A DNA stretch of 64,000 nucleotides from Semisulcospira habei (lineage: Eukaryota; Mollusca; Gastropoda; Semisulcospiridae): contig BTPG01000005.1 in assembly GCA_036245525.1 (NCBI GenBank), forward strand, positions 214,190,179 through 214,254,178, given 5' to 3'. Position 1 is the first letter of the stretch, and each line of letters starts with the position of its first letter. The position numbers were made by a program, and so were the translations under genes. Shown piece by piece: positions 1 through 10,488 of this stretch. Under the pieces are notes generated by a model that made no database searches, had not been told where the DNA came from, and saw nothing but the letters and a program-made list of their open reading frames with translations.

Positions 1-449
1 GATTATCGGGGCAGACTCGCTCCTGTCACCCCGACACAGGGAAACAAAAACCAATTTTGTCTTTATTGATCCTCTTGTTCTGCTCTTTGTCCTAAAGACT
101 CGTGCGACATTTTAGCCTGACATATTTTTAAGCTATATTTACATCTTGTCTTAAGACCTTGCTTTTCGTCTGGCTGACCAGATTTTTACCCATCCCGCCG
201 TGAGATGGCCTTAGTCGCCTGCTCTTTGTTAAACCCAAATAACTAACTGTCAGTTCGTTGTGGGTTTTTGTTTTACCTTTTCGTTTTTATGTCGTCAGGC
301 GAAACTAGTGTGGTCTCTCCCCTACTGCTCCGGCCGCACGGAAGTTGCGACAGCCACCAACTAAATAATTATGTGCACGTGCATTATGAAGATGATTATC
401 CACCAGAGACACCGACCAGCGCACGAATATGGTAAAGAAATACATAAAC
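1..449. other. No supported feature
   Basis: I see no gene, hairpin or repeat that I can support here. The short open frames lack recognisable domains. Confidence 0.5.
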
Positions 450-609
450 AACATCAGCGCATTAAATAAGCGCTTTATCCCGGGTGAAAATCGGCTCAAA
501 GCTCCGCCGCGAATTCAGCCCAACAAGCACCCTCACGACAATCTGGCGCGTTCGCTCACACACAGTGCACTCACGCGGTGCAAGCTCAAGCGAGCTACTG
601 AGGATTTAA
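450..609 (-). mobile_element. SINE A, 3' half (split copy)
   Basis: This matches, on the minus strand, the 3' half of the full-length SINE A at 42464-42865, including the tail next to GCGCATTAAATA. The other half resumes at 2343. The split occurs exactly at a TTAA, where an H1 element has inserted. Joining the halves gives GGATTTAAATCG, against TTCAAATCG in the 42464 copy. Confidence 0.8.
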
Positions 610-698
610 CTCATTCAGCCCGGCGCACGTATTTCCCAAATTTTGGAGGCGTCATCTAATGACTGTGCGCCAGTCGCATGAGATGGATCGACCATGAT

Positions 699-2221
699 TC
701 TTTATTCTTCTTCTCGAACGCCGTCACACTTGGAGTTTGGCTCTCAAAATGAAATCTGTGGTCTTCTGTAGCGCTTCCACATGCCCGTACAGTTTCTCTT
801 GTAGCGTGGTGGGCTTCGGTCATATCTCCTCCCTCAGCAACTGGTGGTTCCCACAGTCCTGGAGGATGTGCTCTGTGGTCTGCTCTGCTTCTCCACAAGG
901 GCACAGGGGAGATGGCACGAGGTGGAAGCGTCTGTGCAGGTGGAAATTGAGTCGGTTGTGCCAGGTCCTCAGACGGAAGATGGTCACCTGCTCTTGTCTG
1001 GAGAGCTGATGGTAACTGTCTAGGGGCCGTTGTGGTGGTCTGTACACAGACTTAATGATGGTCTTCATTTCTGTGAAGCTGACTCCATTTTCGTCTTGTT
1101 CTTTCTCTGCGCCCACTTTTGCCATTCTGTCATCTTCTTCATTGGCGTAGATGCCACAGTGTGAAGGGATCCACTGCAGCACCAGTCTGGTGCACTTGAT
1201 GTTTTGCGGTGCCTCTTGTAGACGTGGCAGTTTGCTTGCTGTTGCTGCCTGAAAGACAGACATGGCATCAGTCAGGAAGACAATATGGGCATCAGGGTCT
1301 GCAGTGTCACTAAGGGTGTTTGCAGCATGGACCAGGGCTTCAACCTCAGCTCTGTAATTTGTGCAGTGAAGGCCTGTTGGTGTTGCCTCTGCCTGCCATT
1401 TTCCGTTTGGGTACTGAATGTACACCCCAGCCCCTCCATTCTGAACTGCATCTGTGGCTGATACATCGGTGTATGCTCGTATCATGCCTCCTGGGAATAC
1501 TTTTCTTCGAGCATGGCCAGTGTCAGGGCTTTCTTGCTCACAGTGCTGTGCTCATCTTTGGAGGTGATGTAGGGTGCCGTGGAAGAGATGGTGATGTTTT
1601 CTGGCTTACTTTCCCAGGGTGGAAAGTCACTAGTAGGATTCAGAGCCTCTACGGCGCAGGGAGCTTTGCCTGGTGTTTTCTCTGCAGAGCTCTCGTCTCC
1701 TTCACAAAGCTTGTTCTTTTCAGTCTCCCTGAGGTTGGCCGTTTCATCCTGGCATTCATAGGATGGTCTTTGGAAGACTTAACCTTTGTGGACTGTATCA
1801 AGGCTTTGCAATCTCTTCTCATGCGCACGTCCTGAGAAAGCCTTGTTGCTGTCGGGACGTTAAGCAATGTACAATCAATCAATCAATCTTCTCATGCGCA
1901 GGGGTGGGATGCCTGTTGTCTCTTCCATCTTTTCAATTGGTGTGGATCTCACGCAGTGCCTGGTTCTGAACTCTGTCAATGGTCTGCTGGTGTGACTGGG
2001 CTGCCGTCAACCATGCATTGGATCCGTACTCAAGGTGTGGTCTCACTGTGCCTTGATATACATTTTTGAGGATCTTTTCATTGGCTCCCCATTGTGTTCC
2101 AGCCAGCTTCCTCATGATGTTCAGCTTTTTTCTAGCTTTCGCATCTGAGTTCCAAATGTGCGGCTTCCACGTCAGCCTCTTGTCAAGGGTGACGCCCAGG
2201 TATGTCTGTTGGTCTTCATAC
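699..2221 (-). pseudogene. 5'-truncated LINE with RNase H domain, (GAA)n tail
   Basis: Read on the minus strand, this starts in the C-terminal part of a reverse transcriptase (YLGVTLDKRLTWKPHI near 2200) and continues through a broken linker. An RNase H domain follows (about 1485-1090, with YTDVSATDAVQNGGAG and WIPSHCGIYANEEDD), then a Cys-rich tail (CPCGEAEQTTEHILQDC). It ends in a short (GAA)n tail at 699-717. An RNase H downstream of RT is typical of I/Jockey-group LINEs. It is flanked by a 13-bp target duplication, has lost the RT catalytic part, and is interrupted by a small retroposed piece at 1828-1886. It cannot encode a working protein. Confidence 0.85.
1828..1886 (+). mobile_element. 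Short retroposed fragment with (AATC)n tail
   Basis: A 59-bp insert ends in an AATC-repeat tail and is flanked by the 14-bp direct repeat TCTTCTCATGCGCA at 1814-1827 and 1887-1900. The body, with GTTGCTGTCGGGACGTTAA, resembles the 3' end of SINEs in this window (compare 23270-23345). It is the youngest layer of the nest at 450-2558. Confidence 0.75.
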
Positions 2222-2342
2222 GATCGACCATGATAATTCAAGGGCAGTGCCAGATTAGCTTGGCGCCGACAGGCGCCAAGCTAATCTGGCATACCCTTGA
2301 ATTATCATGGTCGATCCATCTCCTGCTGTAGTGCTGAATGAG

Positions 2343-2558
2343 TTAAATCGTTTGTAGGCATATTTGAAATTTGACTAAAGAGGCTGACATTGATTACAAA
2401 GTGTTGGGGGAAGAAGAGCCGGAAAGAACTGCCGACGCTCCGCCCGAATTAGGTGACAGACTAGAGAAAACAAAATCCGACCGCCGGAACCCGGTATCGA
2501 GCCTCACGCCCCTAGCTTTGGGCGCAGGCGCTAACCCCTGCGCCTTGACCGCCCCGCT
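2343..2558 (-). mobile_element. SINE A, tRNA-like head half (split copy)
   Basis: This continues SINE A from 609 after the H1 insertion. It contains the body (AAATTTGA, GGAAGAAGAGCCGG) and the degraded tRNA-like head with reverse-complement A- and B-box positions (GGTATCGAGCC, CCTGCGCC). It aligns with 42660-42865. Confidence 0.75.
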
Positions 2559-2632
2559 ATAGAGAGTTGACGGAGCGCGACTGAAATGCTTTCGCTGTGC
2601 CCCGGCAGGCAACAAGACAAACCTGTTTTAAG

Positions 2633-2742
2633 CCTTTGGCTGTCAGTAGCGCTTGTTGTCGAGATGATTCCTGAAGGACTAACAACACCCTGACATCCTG
2701 GTAGGGATCACCTCGACAACAAGCGCTATCGACAGCCAAAGG
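2633..2742. repeat. Stem-loop with 35-bp arms
   Basis: CCTTTGGCTGTC..GTAGCGCTTGTTGTCGAG at 2633-2668 is inverted at 2708-2742 with a few mismatches and a 39-nt spacer. It matches none of the H1-H5 families. Confidence 0.6.
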
Positions 2743-2844
2743 GTGAAGTGGAGTTCCAGGCATACACTACGCAAAGCCGGACAGTTGGTGCAGTCGCTTT
2801 AGTGGTTCACTTTCCATATTTTCCTGTATTTTTGTCTTGTTTCA

Positions 2845-2847
<3 letters not shown>

Positions 2848-2876
<29 letters not shown>

Positions 2877-3276
2877 CTTCTTCTTCTTCTTCTTCTTCTT
2901 CTTCTTCAGCGTTCCCGAGTTTCTGCCTCAGATGTCAAGGTTGGTTGTTGAGATGATGTTCGTGGTCTGCAGTAGGTCTAGAATGGAGCCCCAGAGTTTC
3001 TCTGACAGCGTCGCTCCATGTGGCCAGTGCTGTATCCTGGCGTCTTGGTACAGGGGACAGGACTGCAGTACATGCTCTGGGGTCTGTAAACCAGTTTCAC
3101 ACAAGCAGTCTGCAGTGTGTGACAGTCCAAGAAGGTACAAGTGTGCACGCAGTCGGCAGTGACCAGTCGGAATATGGTAGTCTGTTGGTGGCGCTGGAGG
3201 TGTCTTAACTGGTCATCAGATGGTGGGTTGTGTTGGGTCTGCCAGTCTGCATGATAGTGCCGCTTAATGGGGTATT
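2848..3276 (-). pseudogene. LINE 3' fragment, (GAA)n-tailed family
   Basis: On the minus strand this encodes, with one frameshift near 3140, the C-terminal Cys/His end of an RNase H LINE (LYLLGLSHTADCLCETG, TPEHVLQSCPLYQDARI). It runs into a (GAA)20 tail, seen as (TTC)n at 2848-2907. It is flanked by the 11-bp repeat TTGTTTCATAC at 2837-2847 and 3277-3287. This is a relative of the LINE at 699-2221, strongly 5'-truncated. Confidence 0.85.
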
Positions 3277-3287
3277 TTGTTTCATAC

Positions 3288-3895
3288 AATTATAAAACAG
3301 TTGACGTCAGTGCACCACGAACCATACAGGTGAGTCAACAGATCTACGGTATACGTACTTCGGGGAAATCACTCAACGCTGGACAAACAGTTCCCTCCCT
3401 TGACCCTGTCTATACTCACCAAGTGGCCAGCCCGGCCACGATAAACGAATGACACAATCCCTCCGATACCATGCACTTTACGTTGCGTGCTGCAGCTCTG
3501 TTTTTCCACAGACATTTATCCAGTTTCTACATCCGTTTCAACTCCACGGCCAAACGACTTCCATTTCAAGTCAGAGTCCGCGTCTGCAGAAATGACAGAA
3601 AAGTCCAGAGCGAACATGCATGGTAACACGCAGGCTGGCGACTATATAATATTGGATAGACCGAAGCCGCATGTTTGTCCTAATTGTCGGCGTTTGGTAG
3701 ATCACCACTGTTGCCGGCATCGCACTGAAAGCACTACCCTTGACTGAGCTGTCACGACGGTCAGATCCGCGGATCCTCGTGGCGTTGAGAGCGAGAGTGG
3801 CTGGCAGTTCGATTGTGTTTAACACAATCGACTGGTGTCTCCATTCCAACCGAGCTGGAGTGCTTTATCCTCCACCCCCATGCTAACGAACCCAT
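3288..3895. other. No supported feature
   Basis: There is no recognisable coding region. A weak inverted repeat around GTTTAACACAATCG (3815-3830) does not belong to a recognised family. Confidence 0.4.
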
Positions 3896-3958
3896 TTGCA
3901 ATACGCACAGATCCTCATAAGCCCAACAACAAGAGGCAGGCAGCGCACCAGAATATCC

Positions 3959-4024
3959 GCAAGAGGCATAGATCCTCATGAGCCCCCGCTATTGCGGGGG
4001 CTCATGAGGATCTATACCTCTTGC
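3959..4024. repeat. H2 hairpin
   Basis: Two 31-bp arms (GCAAGAGGCATAGATCCTC..) surround the loop TATT, with one mismatch. Just upstream (about 3900-3945) a decayed second copy of the same arm is visible (AGATCCTCATAAGCCC and AAGAGGCA). Confidence 0.9.
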
Positions 4025-4456
4025 ACTTTCTATCCCATCACTGACCTATCCTGGCTTCGAAACACTACGCGTCTGATCTGTTTGCGGCCAGTCAGGCGTT
4101 CTGTGGACATGTCCACCGGATCCGAAAAGGCAGTGGCGTCCCTTGGGGGAAAAAAATGGCCACCGGGCACTCGAGACGGATTGGTTGCGATGTGGCGTGA
4201 CTCGGGAGTTGGAGAATTGTCGCCTTTGGAAGAGCTGTCGCCCCTAGCAATTCGGATCTCACAGTTGAAACTGTTGCGAGGGCATTGTCTGTTCAGTGAC
4301 GTGAGTCTAAAAGACGAAGACACGCTGTGACAAGCCGGGAAGGTTTTCTCCCCTGACTTTCACTTCCGGTGAACAAATTCAACACATTGGGTCCTTTAAA
4401 GTTTAGAAATTTGGGAGTTGACCTCTGAGGAGTAGTAAACAACAGTTGAGGAGACA

Positions 4457-4552
4457 GATCGACAACAACAGTTCAATGGAGGTGCCAAAATAGCTTGGCG
4501 CCTAAAGGCGCCAAGGTATTCTGGCACCACCATTGAACTGTTATGGTCGATT
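4457..4552. repeat. H1 hairpin, decayed
   Basis: The H1 core TTGGCGCC/GGCGCCAA with loop TAAA is flanked by imperfect arms (GTTCAATGGAGGTGCC / GGCACCACCATTGAAC). Several mismatches show an older copy. Confidence 0.8.
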
Positions 4553-4639
4553 GGTGCCTGTTTGCAGTGCGTCCGGACTTGGTTAAAGAAATAGGCCTGA
4601 TTTAAAAATTACATGTTTTGCCGCGGTACAGTGCATTGT

Positions 4640-4725
4640 TCGACTATAACAGTTCAAAGATAGTGATCATAAGAGCGCCACCCTAATCAGGCACTATCTT
4701 TTTTTTAACAGTCATTGTCGATCCA
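4640..4725. repeat. H1-like hairpin, strongly decayed
   Basis: CGACTATAACAGTTCAAAGATAGTG at 4639-4663 faces CACTATCTTTTTTTTAACAG. The core has lost GGCGCC symmetry (AGAGCGCCACC). I read it as a remnant of H1. Confidence 0.5.
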
Positions 4726-4825
4726 TGTTTCGCAAGTAAAAGAACATGTAGAAGAAAATAGACAGTATGACCAATGTGTAAAAATCTGCGTCGCGGATTG
4801 TAGGGCTGTTTTTAAATCCGCAACA

Positions 4826-5725
4826 TGAGCCTGGTTTCTAAAAATTGGAACACTTTCTGGTTTCTAAATTCGAAACAGTTTCTGGTTTCTAAATTTGCAA
4901 CAATTTCTGGTTTCCAAAAATTGGAACAGTTTCTGGTTTCTAAAAATTGGAACACTTTCTGGTTTCTAAATTTGGAACAGTTTCTAGTTTCTAAATTTGC
5001 AACAATTTCTAGTTTTCTAAAATTGGAACAGTTTCTGGTTTCTAAAAATTGGAACAATTTCTGGTTTCTAAATTTGGAACAGTTTCTGGTTTCTAAATTT
5101 GGAACAATTTCTGGTTTTCTAAAATTAAAACAGTTTCTGGTTTCTAAAATTGGAACAGTTTCTGGTTTCTAAAAATTGGAACAGTTTCTGGTTTCTAAAA
5201 CTGGAACAGTTTCTGGTTTCTGAAATTGGAACAGTTTACAAAAATTGGAACAGTTTCTGGTTTCTAAAATTGGAACAGTTTCTGGTTTGTAAAATTGGAA
5301 CAGTTTCAGGTTTCTGAAATTGGAACAGTTTCTGGTTTCAGAAATTGGAACAGTTTCTGGTTTCTGAAATTGGAATAGTTTCAGGTTTCTATAATTGAAA
5401 CAGTTTCTGGTTTCAAAAATTGGAACAGGTTTCTGGTTTTTAAAATTGGAACAGTTTCTGGTTTCTAAAATTGGAACAGTTTCTGGTTTCTAAAATCGGA
5501 ACAGTGTCTGGTTTCTATAATTGGAACAGTTTCTGGTTTCTTAAATTGGAACAGTTTCTGGTTTCTAATATTGGAACAGTTTCTGGTTTCTAATATTGGA
5601 ACAGTTTCCGGTTTGCTTCTGATTTCTAAAATTAGAACAGTTTATGGTTTCTGAAATTGGAACATTTTCTGGTTTCTAAAATTGGAACATTTTCTGGTTT
5701 TTGAAATTGGAACAGTTTCTTCTGT
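4826..5725. repeat. 25-bp AT-rich minisatellite
   Basis: About 36 diverged copies of a roughly 25-bp unit (TTGGAACAGTTTCTGGTTTC plus TAAAA). The open frames here are low-complexity and are not genes. The array ends about 55 bp before the H1 element at 5780. Confidence 0.95.
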
Positions 5726-5779
5726 CTTCTTTGAGCACTAGCGATGTTTGTTTTTACTTCTTTGTGAATCGCTGCAGTT

Positions 5780-5993
5780 TTAACCCCGTCATCCCCGATC
5801 TCCTACAGCAGGAGATGGATTGATCATGATAATTCAAGGGTAGTGCCAGATGAGCTTGGCGCCTCAAGGCGCCAAGCTCATCTGGCACTACCCTTGAATT
5901 ATCATGATCAATCCATCTCCCACAAATGGTACATAGTCGTTGGGCAACACCTCCAAACTTTGAGAAATGAGACCTTGGGACTAAGAGGGTTAA
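5780..5993. mobile_element. H1 element, full length 214 bp
   Basis: Termini are TTAACCCCGTCATCCCC (5780) and GGGACTAAGAGGGTTAA (5993). The palindrome has perfect 53-bp arms (5811-5863 and 5868-5920) with loop TCAA. Relative to other copies, GATTGATCATG and CATGATCAATC are changed symmetrically in both arms, as is GATGAGC/GCTCATC. Confidence 0.9.
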
Positions 5994-6835
5994 CCGTTAA
6001 AGAATGGAGCTATAATCGGACAGACTAATCGGAAATGTAAAAACCTGGTGCCGTTTTGGGAGAAGAAAGTGTGAGTGTGTGTGTGTGGGGGTGGGGGGGG
6101 GGGAGGGTGAGGAGGAGGAAAATGGTGGCAGTGGTGGGGGTATGTTGTTCTGAGAAGGAGACCGTTTTAATTTGGTTGCGCATAAAAATACCCTGCACTT
6201 TCAGTGCGAGAAATTGGCGAGGATCGCGATCTTGTCTCATCAATTCAAATTAAAGACAGCCGGTCGAGTTCTTTGTTGTTGTTGTTGTCTTTCTTTCTTA
6301 GATAAAATGCACCTCTGTGAGAGGCGCTTCATTTAATCAAGTCAAGTGCAGGTTTGTCGACAAGGTTTATCCCATGACACAGACACATAAACTGTTTGTT
6401 GAGACACCGAGAAGAGGTGGAGGGATTACAGGTGTCGGATTGACATCAAGCGTTGCACAGTCACCCAATATGACCGAAGTTTTAAAGCATGTTTAACTTT
6501 GTTCATTGCTTATATGTATTGCATCTATTTCTTTAGTTTCTTTTTCTATGTTTCCTTTTCTTTTTACTGTTAGTTGTTGTGAGGGAAAGGAAGGGATGGG
6601 GGATGGAAGGGGGGAGGCAGACGGCAATGTTTAAGTACTTCTTGACCCCCCTCCATCCCCCCTTCCCCTCCCTCCCCCCACCCCTTCCGCCCCTTCAAAG
6701 ATCCGCCCTTGCTGTCCCACTATTGGCGCTGCAAAGAAAAAGTTTAGGTTCCACTGAAAGTTAAACTTTTTCACTTTGATAATGTTTCTTTATTTTATTT
6801 ACTTATTTATTCATTTTTCTTTTGTGTGCTCGCTC
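5994..6835. other. Intergenic, no supported feature
   Basis: This holds G-rich and C-rich low-complexity patches (6085-6125, 6640-6690) and a (TTG)n patch near 6272. I see no gene and no family hairpin. Confidence 0.4.
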
Positions 6836-7070
6836 AAGCACATGCGTAACGCCCTAACACCCAGCACACACGTAAAGCCCTAACACCCAGCACACGCGTA
6901 ACGCCCTAACACCCAGCACACGCGTAACGCCCTAACACCCAGCACACGCGTAACGCCCTAACACCCAGCACACGCGTAACGCCCTAACACCCAGCACACG
7001 CGTAACGCCCTAACACCCAGCACACGCGTAACGCCCTAACACCCAGCACATGCGTAACGCCCTAACATCC
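6836..7070. repeat. 26-bp minisatellite
   Basis: Nine copies of CGTAACGCCCTAACACCCAG plus CACACG, at an exact 26-bp spacing (6845, 6871, 6897, 6923 and on). Confidence 0.95.
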
Positions 7071-7222
7071 AGCTGTTGCAGCAAAATGTCATGTTTGTCC
7101 AACCAAAGACGCAATGTGCTTGAACCGAAAACTTTGGCTGTCCTGCTTTAAAGCTACTCTCTTTCTCTCTCTCTTTTTTTTTTAAATAATATTTAATTAG
7201 CCATGGTGGTTGAACACAATTG

Positions 7223-7289
7223 TGTACTGGTCTGGGATTTACGATTTTAAGGCCACAGGCCGTAAGGTCGAAAACCACAGACCAGCAGA
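7223..7289. repeat. H4 hairpin, imperfect
   Basis: ACTGGTCTGGGATTTACGAT on the left faces CGAAAACCACAGACCAGC on the right around GGCCACAGGCC. It belongs to the H4 family, best preserved at 54404-54469. Confidence 0.65.
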
Positions 7290-7407
7290 CAAGTCAGTGA
7301 TCGGTTTTGGGGTCGATTCAGCGAGCATGCCTATCGAAGTGTCCCATCAAAGCGATTTTCCAACACTTTTCTTCTGGGCGAAGGATATGCGTAAACGCCG
7401 GGGTCCT

Positions 7408-7473
7408 GCAAGGGGCATAGATCCTCATGAGCCACCGCAGTCGCGGGGGCTCATGAGGATTTATGCCTCTTGC
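7408..7473. repeat. H2 hairpin
   Basis: TGCAAGGGGCATAGATCCTC and GAGGATTTATGCCTCTTGC flank the centre CCGCAGTCGCGG, with a few mismatches. Confidence 0.85.
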
Positions 7474-7590
7474 AGACAGGTGTCAGGCGCAAGTATATTG
7501 GGAGGGGGGAGGGGGGGGGGAGGTTACATGAATGCAGTTGGACGACAATCGATGAAGGACTTCACGGGTGGAAGTGGGACGGGAGTTCCT

Positions 7591-7800
7591 TAGCTCATTC
7601 AGCCCTCAAGAACGTAGTTCCCAAAGAGTTGGAGGCGTCATCTCACGACTATGCACCAGTTGCAGTAGATGGATCGACCATGACGATTCAAGGGTAGTGC
7701 CAGATTAGCTTGGCGCCGACAGGCGCCAAGCTAATCTGGCACTACCCTTGAATCATCATGGCCGATCTATCTTCTGCTGTACACCGTCGTGGCTGAACGC
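7591..7800. mobile_element. H1 element, near full length
   Basis: The left end reads TTAGCTCATTCAGCCC (TTAA changed to TTAG). The right end is near GCGGCGTTAA. The palindrome at 7667-7772 has loop GACA and about three mismatches. The interior (TTGGAGGCGTCATCT) matches the copy at 606. Confidence 0.75.
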
Positions 7801-8260
7801 GGCGTTAAAAAGATCGGACATGGAGTGCGGAAATGTAAACTTTGTGCGCCACAGTTCTTCTGAGTCACTGAGATACGCACCTTGTGTTTCAGGTGTGTGT
7901 CAGTACATACGTGGCAGGTTGGAATTGGGCTAACCTTTTCGCCAGGATGTATGTGCTGCGCTCAGGACAGGTCGGAAGACAACAAAGAAAGATGAAAGAA
8001 AGGGTAGAGAAATGTATGATGTAAACTTTCTTTGTGGGAGCCCGGTATTATTTTCCACAACAGCCCGGCCATGACTGCCGCTGACAATACCGCGTGGCGG
8101 GCAGTGAAAGTTAACCCTGCGTCTCTCCGCCCAACCGCATCTTCAGTAGCACTCATGGGATTAAATAACAATGCTTTGAAGCTCACAGTGAAAAACGCAC
8201 TTAGCAGCTGTTCTATTGATGGCCGTCATTGCAAACTTTCAGTCGGCATTCAGTCGGGGC
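7801..8260. other. No supported feature
   Basis: No coding or family repeat signal that I can support. Confidence 0.35.
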
Positions 8261-8511
8261 GGTCCGTGGCGCAGCGGTAAAAGCGCCTGCCACTAATGCA
8301 AGAGTTGCGAGGTTTGATACCCGGTTTCGGCGTCGGACTTTTCTCCTCTAGTAAGTGTCACCATTAATTCGGGCGGACCGTCCGGGTACTCCTGCTCTTT
8401 GCTCCCCCACGAATTTGGTATTAATTTAAGTCCACTTAATCAAATTTCAAAAATATAAAAAAAACGATTAAAAAAAATATCCAAAAATTTCAGTAGCTCG
8501 CTGGAGCTTGC
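8261..8511 (+). mobile_element. SINE A, 5' part with tRNA-like head
   Basis: The head carries an A-box-like TGGCGCAGCGG (8266-8276) and a B-box-like GGTTTGATACC (8311-8321), as in tRNA-derived SINEs. The body follows, down to CAGTAGCTCGCTGGAGCTTG. It is cut by a LINE at 8512 and resumes at 10125. Confidence 0.8.
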
Positions 8512-10124
8512 ACTGAACAGACCTAGCCCACCCGACCCCCCCCCCCCCCCCCCGACATCCAGCCGGCAGAGACCGACCTACCCATCAGCTGTGACAGACC
8601 CAGCCGGGAAGAGATCAGAAAAGCAGTGGCATTTTTGAAGAATGGCAAAGCAGCAGGGCCAGATGGCATCCCAGCGGAGTCTGTGAAAGCAGACCTAGAG
8701 ACAACAGTTGAGATGCTGTACCCACTGTTTGGAAAGATCTGGGAAGAGGAGGTGATGCCAGCTGACTGGAAGGAGGGGTACCTAATCAAGCTTCCCAAGA
8801 AAGGCGACCTCAGCAAGTGTTCCAACTACAGAGGAATCACCTTGCTGTCAGTACCAGGAAAGGTCTTCAACAGGATCATCCTAGAGAGAATGAAGAGCTC
8901 CGTTGACCCCCAGCTGAGAGACCAGCAAGCAGGATTCAGGAAGAACCGATCATGTACAGACCAGATCGCCACTCTCCGCATCATCGTGGAACAGTCTCTG
9001 GAGTGGAGCTCCCCGCTGTACGTCAACTTTGTGGATTATGAGAAAGCATTTGACAGCGTGGACCGAGAGACTCTGTGGAAACTCCTACGACACTACGGTG
9101 TACCCACAAAGCTCGTCCGCCTGATCAAGAGCAGCTATGATGGCATGACATGTCGCGTGATCCACGAAGGGCAGTTCACCAGAGAGCTCCAGGTCAGAAC
9201 TGGTGTCAGGCAGGGGTGTCTGCTGTCTCCGTTCCTCTTCCTACTGGCCATAGACTGGGTCATGAAGATGACCACAGAGCACAGACGAAGTGGAATACAG
9301 TGGACACTGTGGACACAGCTTGACGACCTCGATTTTGCAGACGACTTGGCATTACTGTCCCACACTCATCAACAAATGCAGGACAAGACCACGAGGCTTG
9401 CTGACATCTCGTCCCAAGTGGGCCTCACTATTCACAAACAGAAAACAAAGACAATGAGGCTGAACGCAACCAGGGAAGAACCAGTCTTGCTTGCTGGCAC
9501 CCCGTTGGAGGAGGTGGAGTCCTTCACCTATCTCGGGAGCATCATAGACAAAAAAGGCGGCACTGATGCAGATGTCAGAGCACGAATCGGTAAAGCCAGA
9601 GCAGACTTTCTCCAGTTGAAAAAAAGTGTGGATTTCCAGAGAGCTGTCACAACACACCAAAGTCCGGATTTTCAACTCCAATGTAAAAGCAGTTCTCCTA
9701 TATGGAGCAGAGACATGGAGATTGACAAAAACCACAGTCAACAGAGTACAGACCTTCATGAACAGTTGCCTTAGAAGAATTTTGAAAATCCACTGGCCAG
9801 AGAAGATCAGCAACGTCAGACTCTGGGAGAGAACAGAGCAGATAACAGCAGAGAATGAAATTGGGCGAAGAAGATGGGGATGGATCGGTCACAGTCTGAG
9901 AAAGCCAGCTTCCAGTATCACTAGGCAGGCATTGTCGTGGAACCCCCAGGGAAAGAGGAAAAGAGGTAGGCCGAGAAACTCCTGGCGTCGAGACCTCCAA
10001 GCAGACATCAAGAGACTGGGAACCACCTGGAGTAGAATCGAAGGAGAAGCACAGGACAGGAGTTGGTGGAGGTCTCTCGTCGACGGCCTATACCCGGGTA
10101 GGGGTGACAGGCGTAAGTAAGTAA
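8512..10124 (+). pseudogene. LINE reverse transcriptase (RTE-like?), 5'-truncated, one frameshift
   Basis: Reading from 8626, the reverse transcriptase shows AAGPDGIPAE, the YRGITLL region, QAGFRKNRSCTDQI, YEKAFDSVDR, VRQGCLLSPFLF and the catalytic FADDLALL (residues 237-240). A run of seven A (9619-9625) appears to carry one extra base. Before it the frame reads LQLKK; one base along it continues VWISRELSQHTKVRIF through AVLLYGAETW and KRKRGRPRNSWRRD to 10120. No endonuclease is present. The 3' end is the tandem tail TAAGTAAGTAAG. GCTGGAGCTTGC is duplicated at 8500-8511 and 10125-10136, so both ends are exact. The tail and RT type suggest an RTE-like clade, but I am not certain. Confidence 0.85.
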
Positions 10125-10290
10125 GCTGGAGCTTGCCGTCAGCACCACGTGAATGTTCTGTGTTTATGTACAGTGTGTGAGGGAATGCGCGTGATTCACG
10201 TGAGCGTGCTTGCTGGGTTCAGTTCGCGGCTATGTCCTGCGCATTGAGTTATATTATAAATATGAGAAATGCGCCATATAAATATTATTA
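10125..10290 (+). mobile_element. SINE A, 3' part
   Basis: After the target duplication, the SINE body resumes (CACGTGAATGTTCTGTGTTT, TGGGTTCAGTTCGCGGC). It ends in AAATATTATTATTATT, matching 59460-59657. Confidence 0.75.
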
Positions 10291-10350
10291 TTATTCAAAT
10301 CCCATTTTACTCCATAGCCGCATTTCCCAAAATCGGGGGTACCTTTTGCA

Positions 10351-10458
10351 GGAGATGGAACGACCATGATAATTCAGGTAGTGCCAGATTAGCTTGGCGC
10401 CTGAAGGCGCCAAGCTAATCTGGTACTACTCTTGAATTATCATGCTCGATTCATCTCC
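10351..10458. repeat. H1 palindrome
   Basis: GGAGATGG to CATCTCC arms surround the core with loop TGAA, with several mismatches. The right terminus reads GGGGCTAAATGGGTTGA (TTAA to TTGA, about 10488). It directly abuts the minisatellite that follows. Confidence 0.85.
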
Positions 10459-10488
10459 TACTGTAGTGCGTTGGGGCTAAATGGGTTG

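Larger units (their letters stand above)
606..2346. mobile_element. H1 palindromic TTAA element, interrupted by a LINE
   Basis: The element begins TTAACTCATTCAGCCC at 606 and ends GCTGAATGAGTTAA at 2346, so it has inverted termini and TTAA on both sides. It lies inside SINE A. Its own palindrome (left arm GATCGACCATGATAATTC) is broken by a minus-strand LINE at 699-2221. GATCGACCATGAT is duplicated at 686-698 and 2222-2234. Without the LINE and one duplicate the element is about 205 bp. The loop is GACA (2268-2271). The right arm has one small deletion. Confidence 0.85.

Noticed and set aside
4030..4330. Overlapping 97- and 144-residue frames as a gene
   Set aside because: No domain, and the frames overlap on both strands; the plus-strand frame begins within the H2 hairpin region.
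5811..5920. Rho-independent transcription terminator or conserved microRNA precursor
   Set aside because: Perfect hairpin, but it is one of many dispersed TTAA-flanked copies; arm variation shows no conserved mature strand.
8261..8335. tRNA gene
   Set aside because: Boxes are present, but the sequence continues as SINE A and no clean cloverleaf is apparent.
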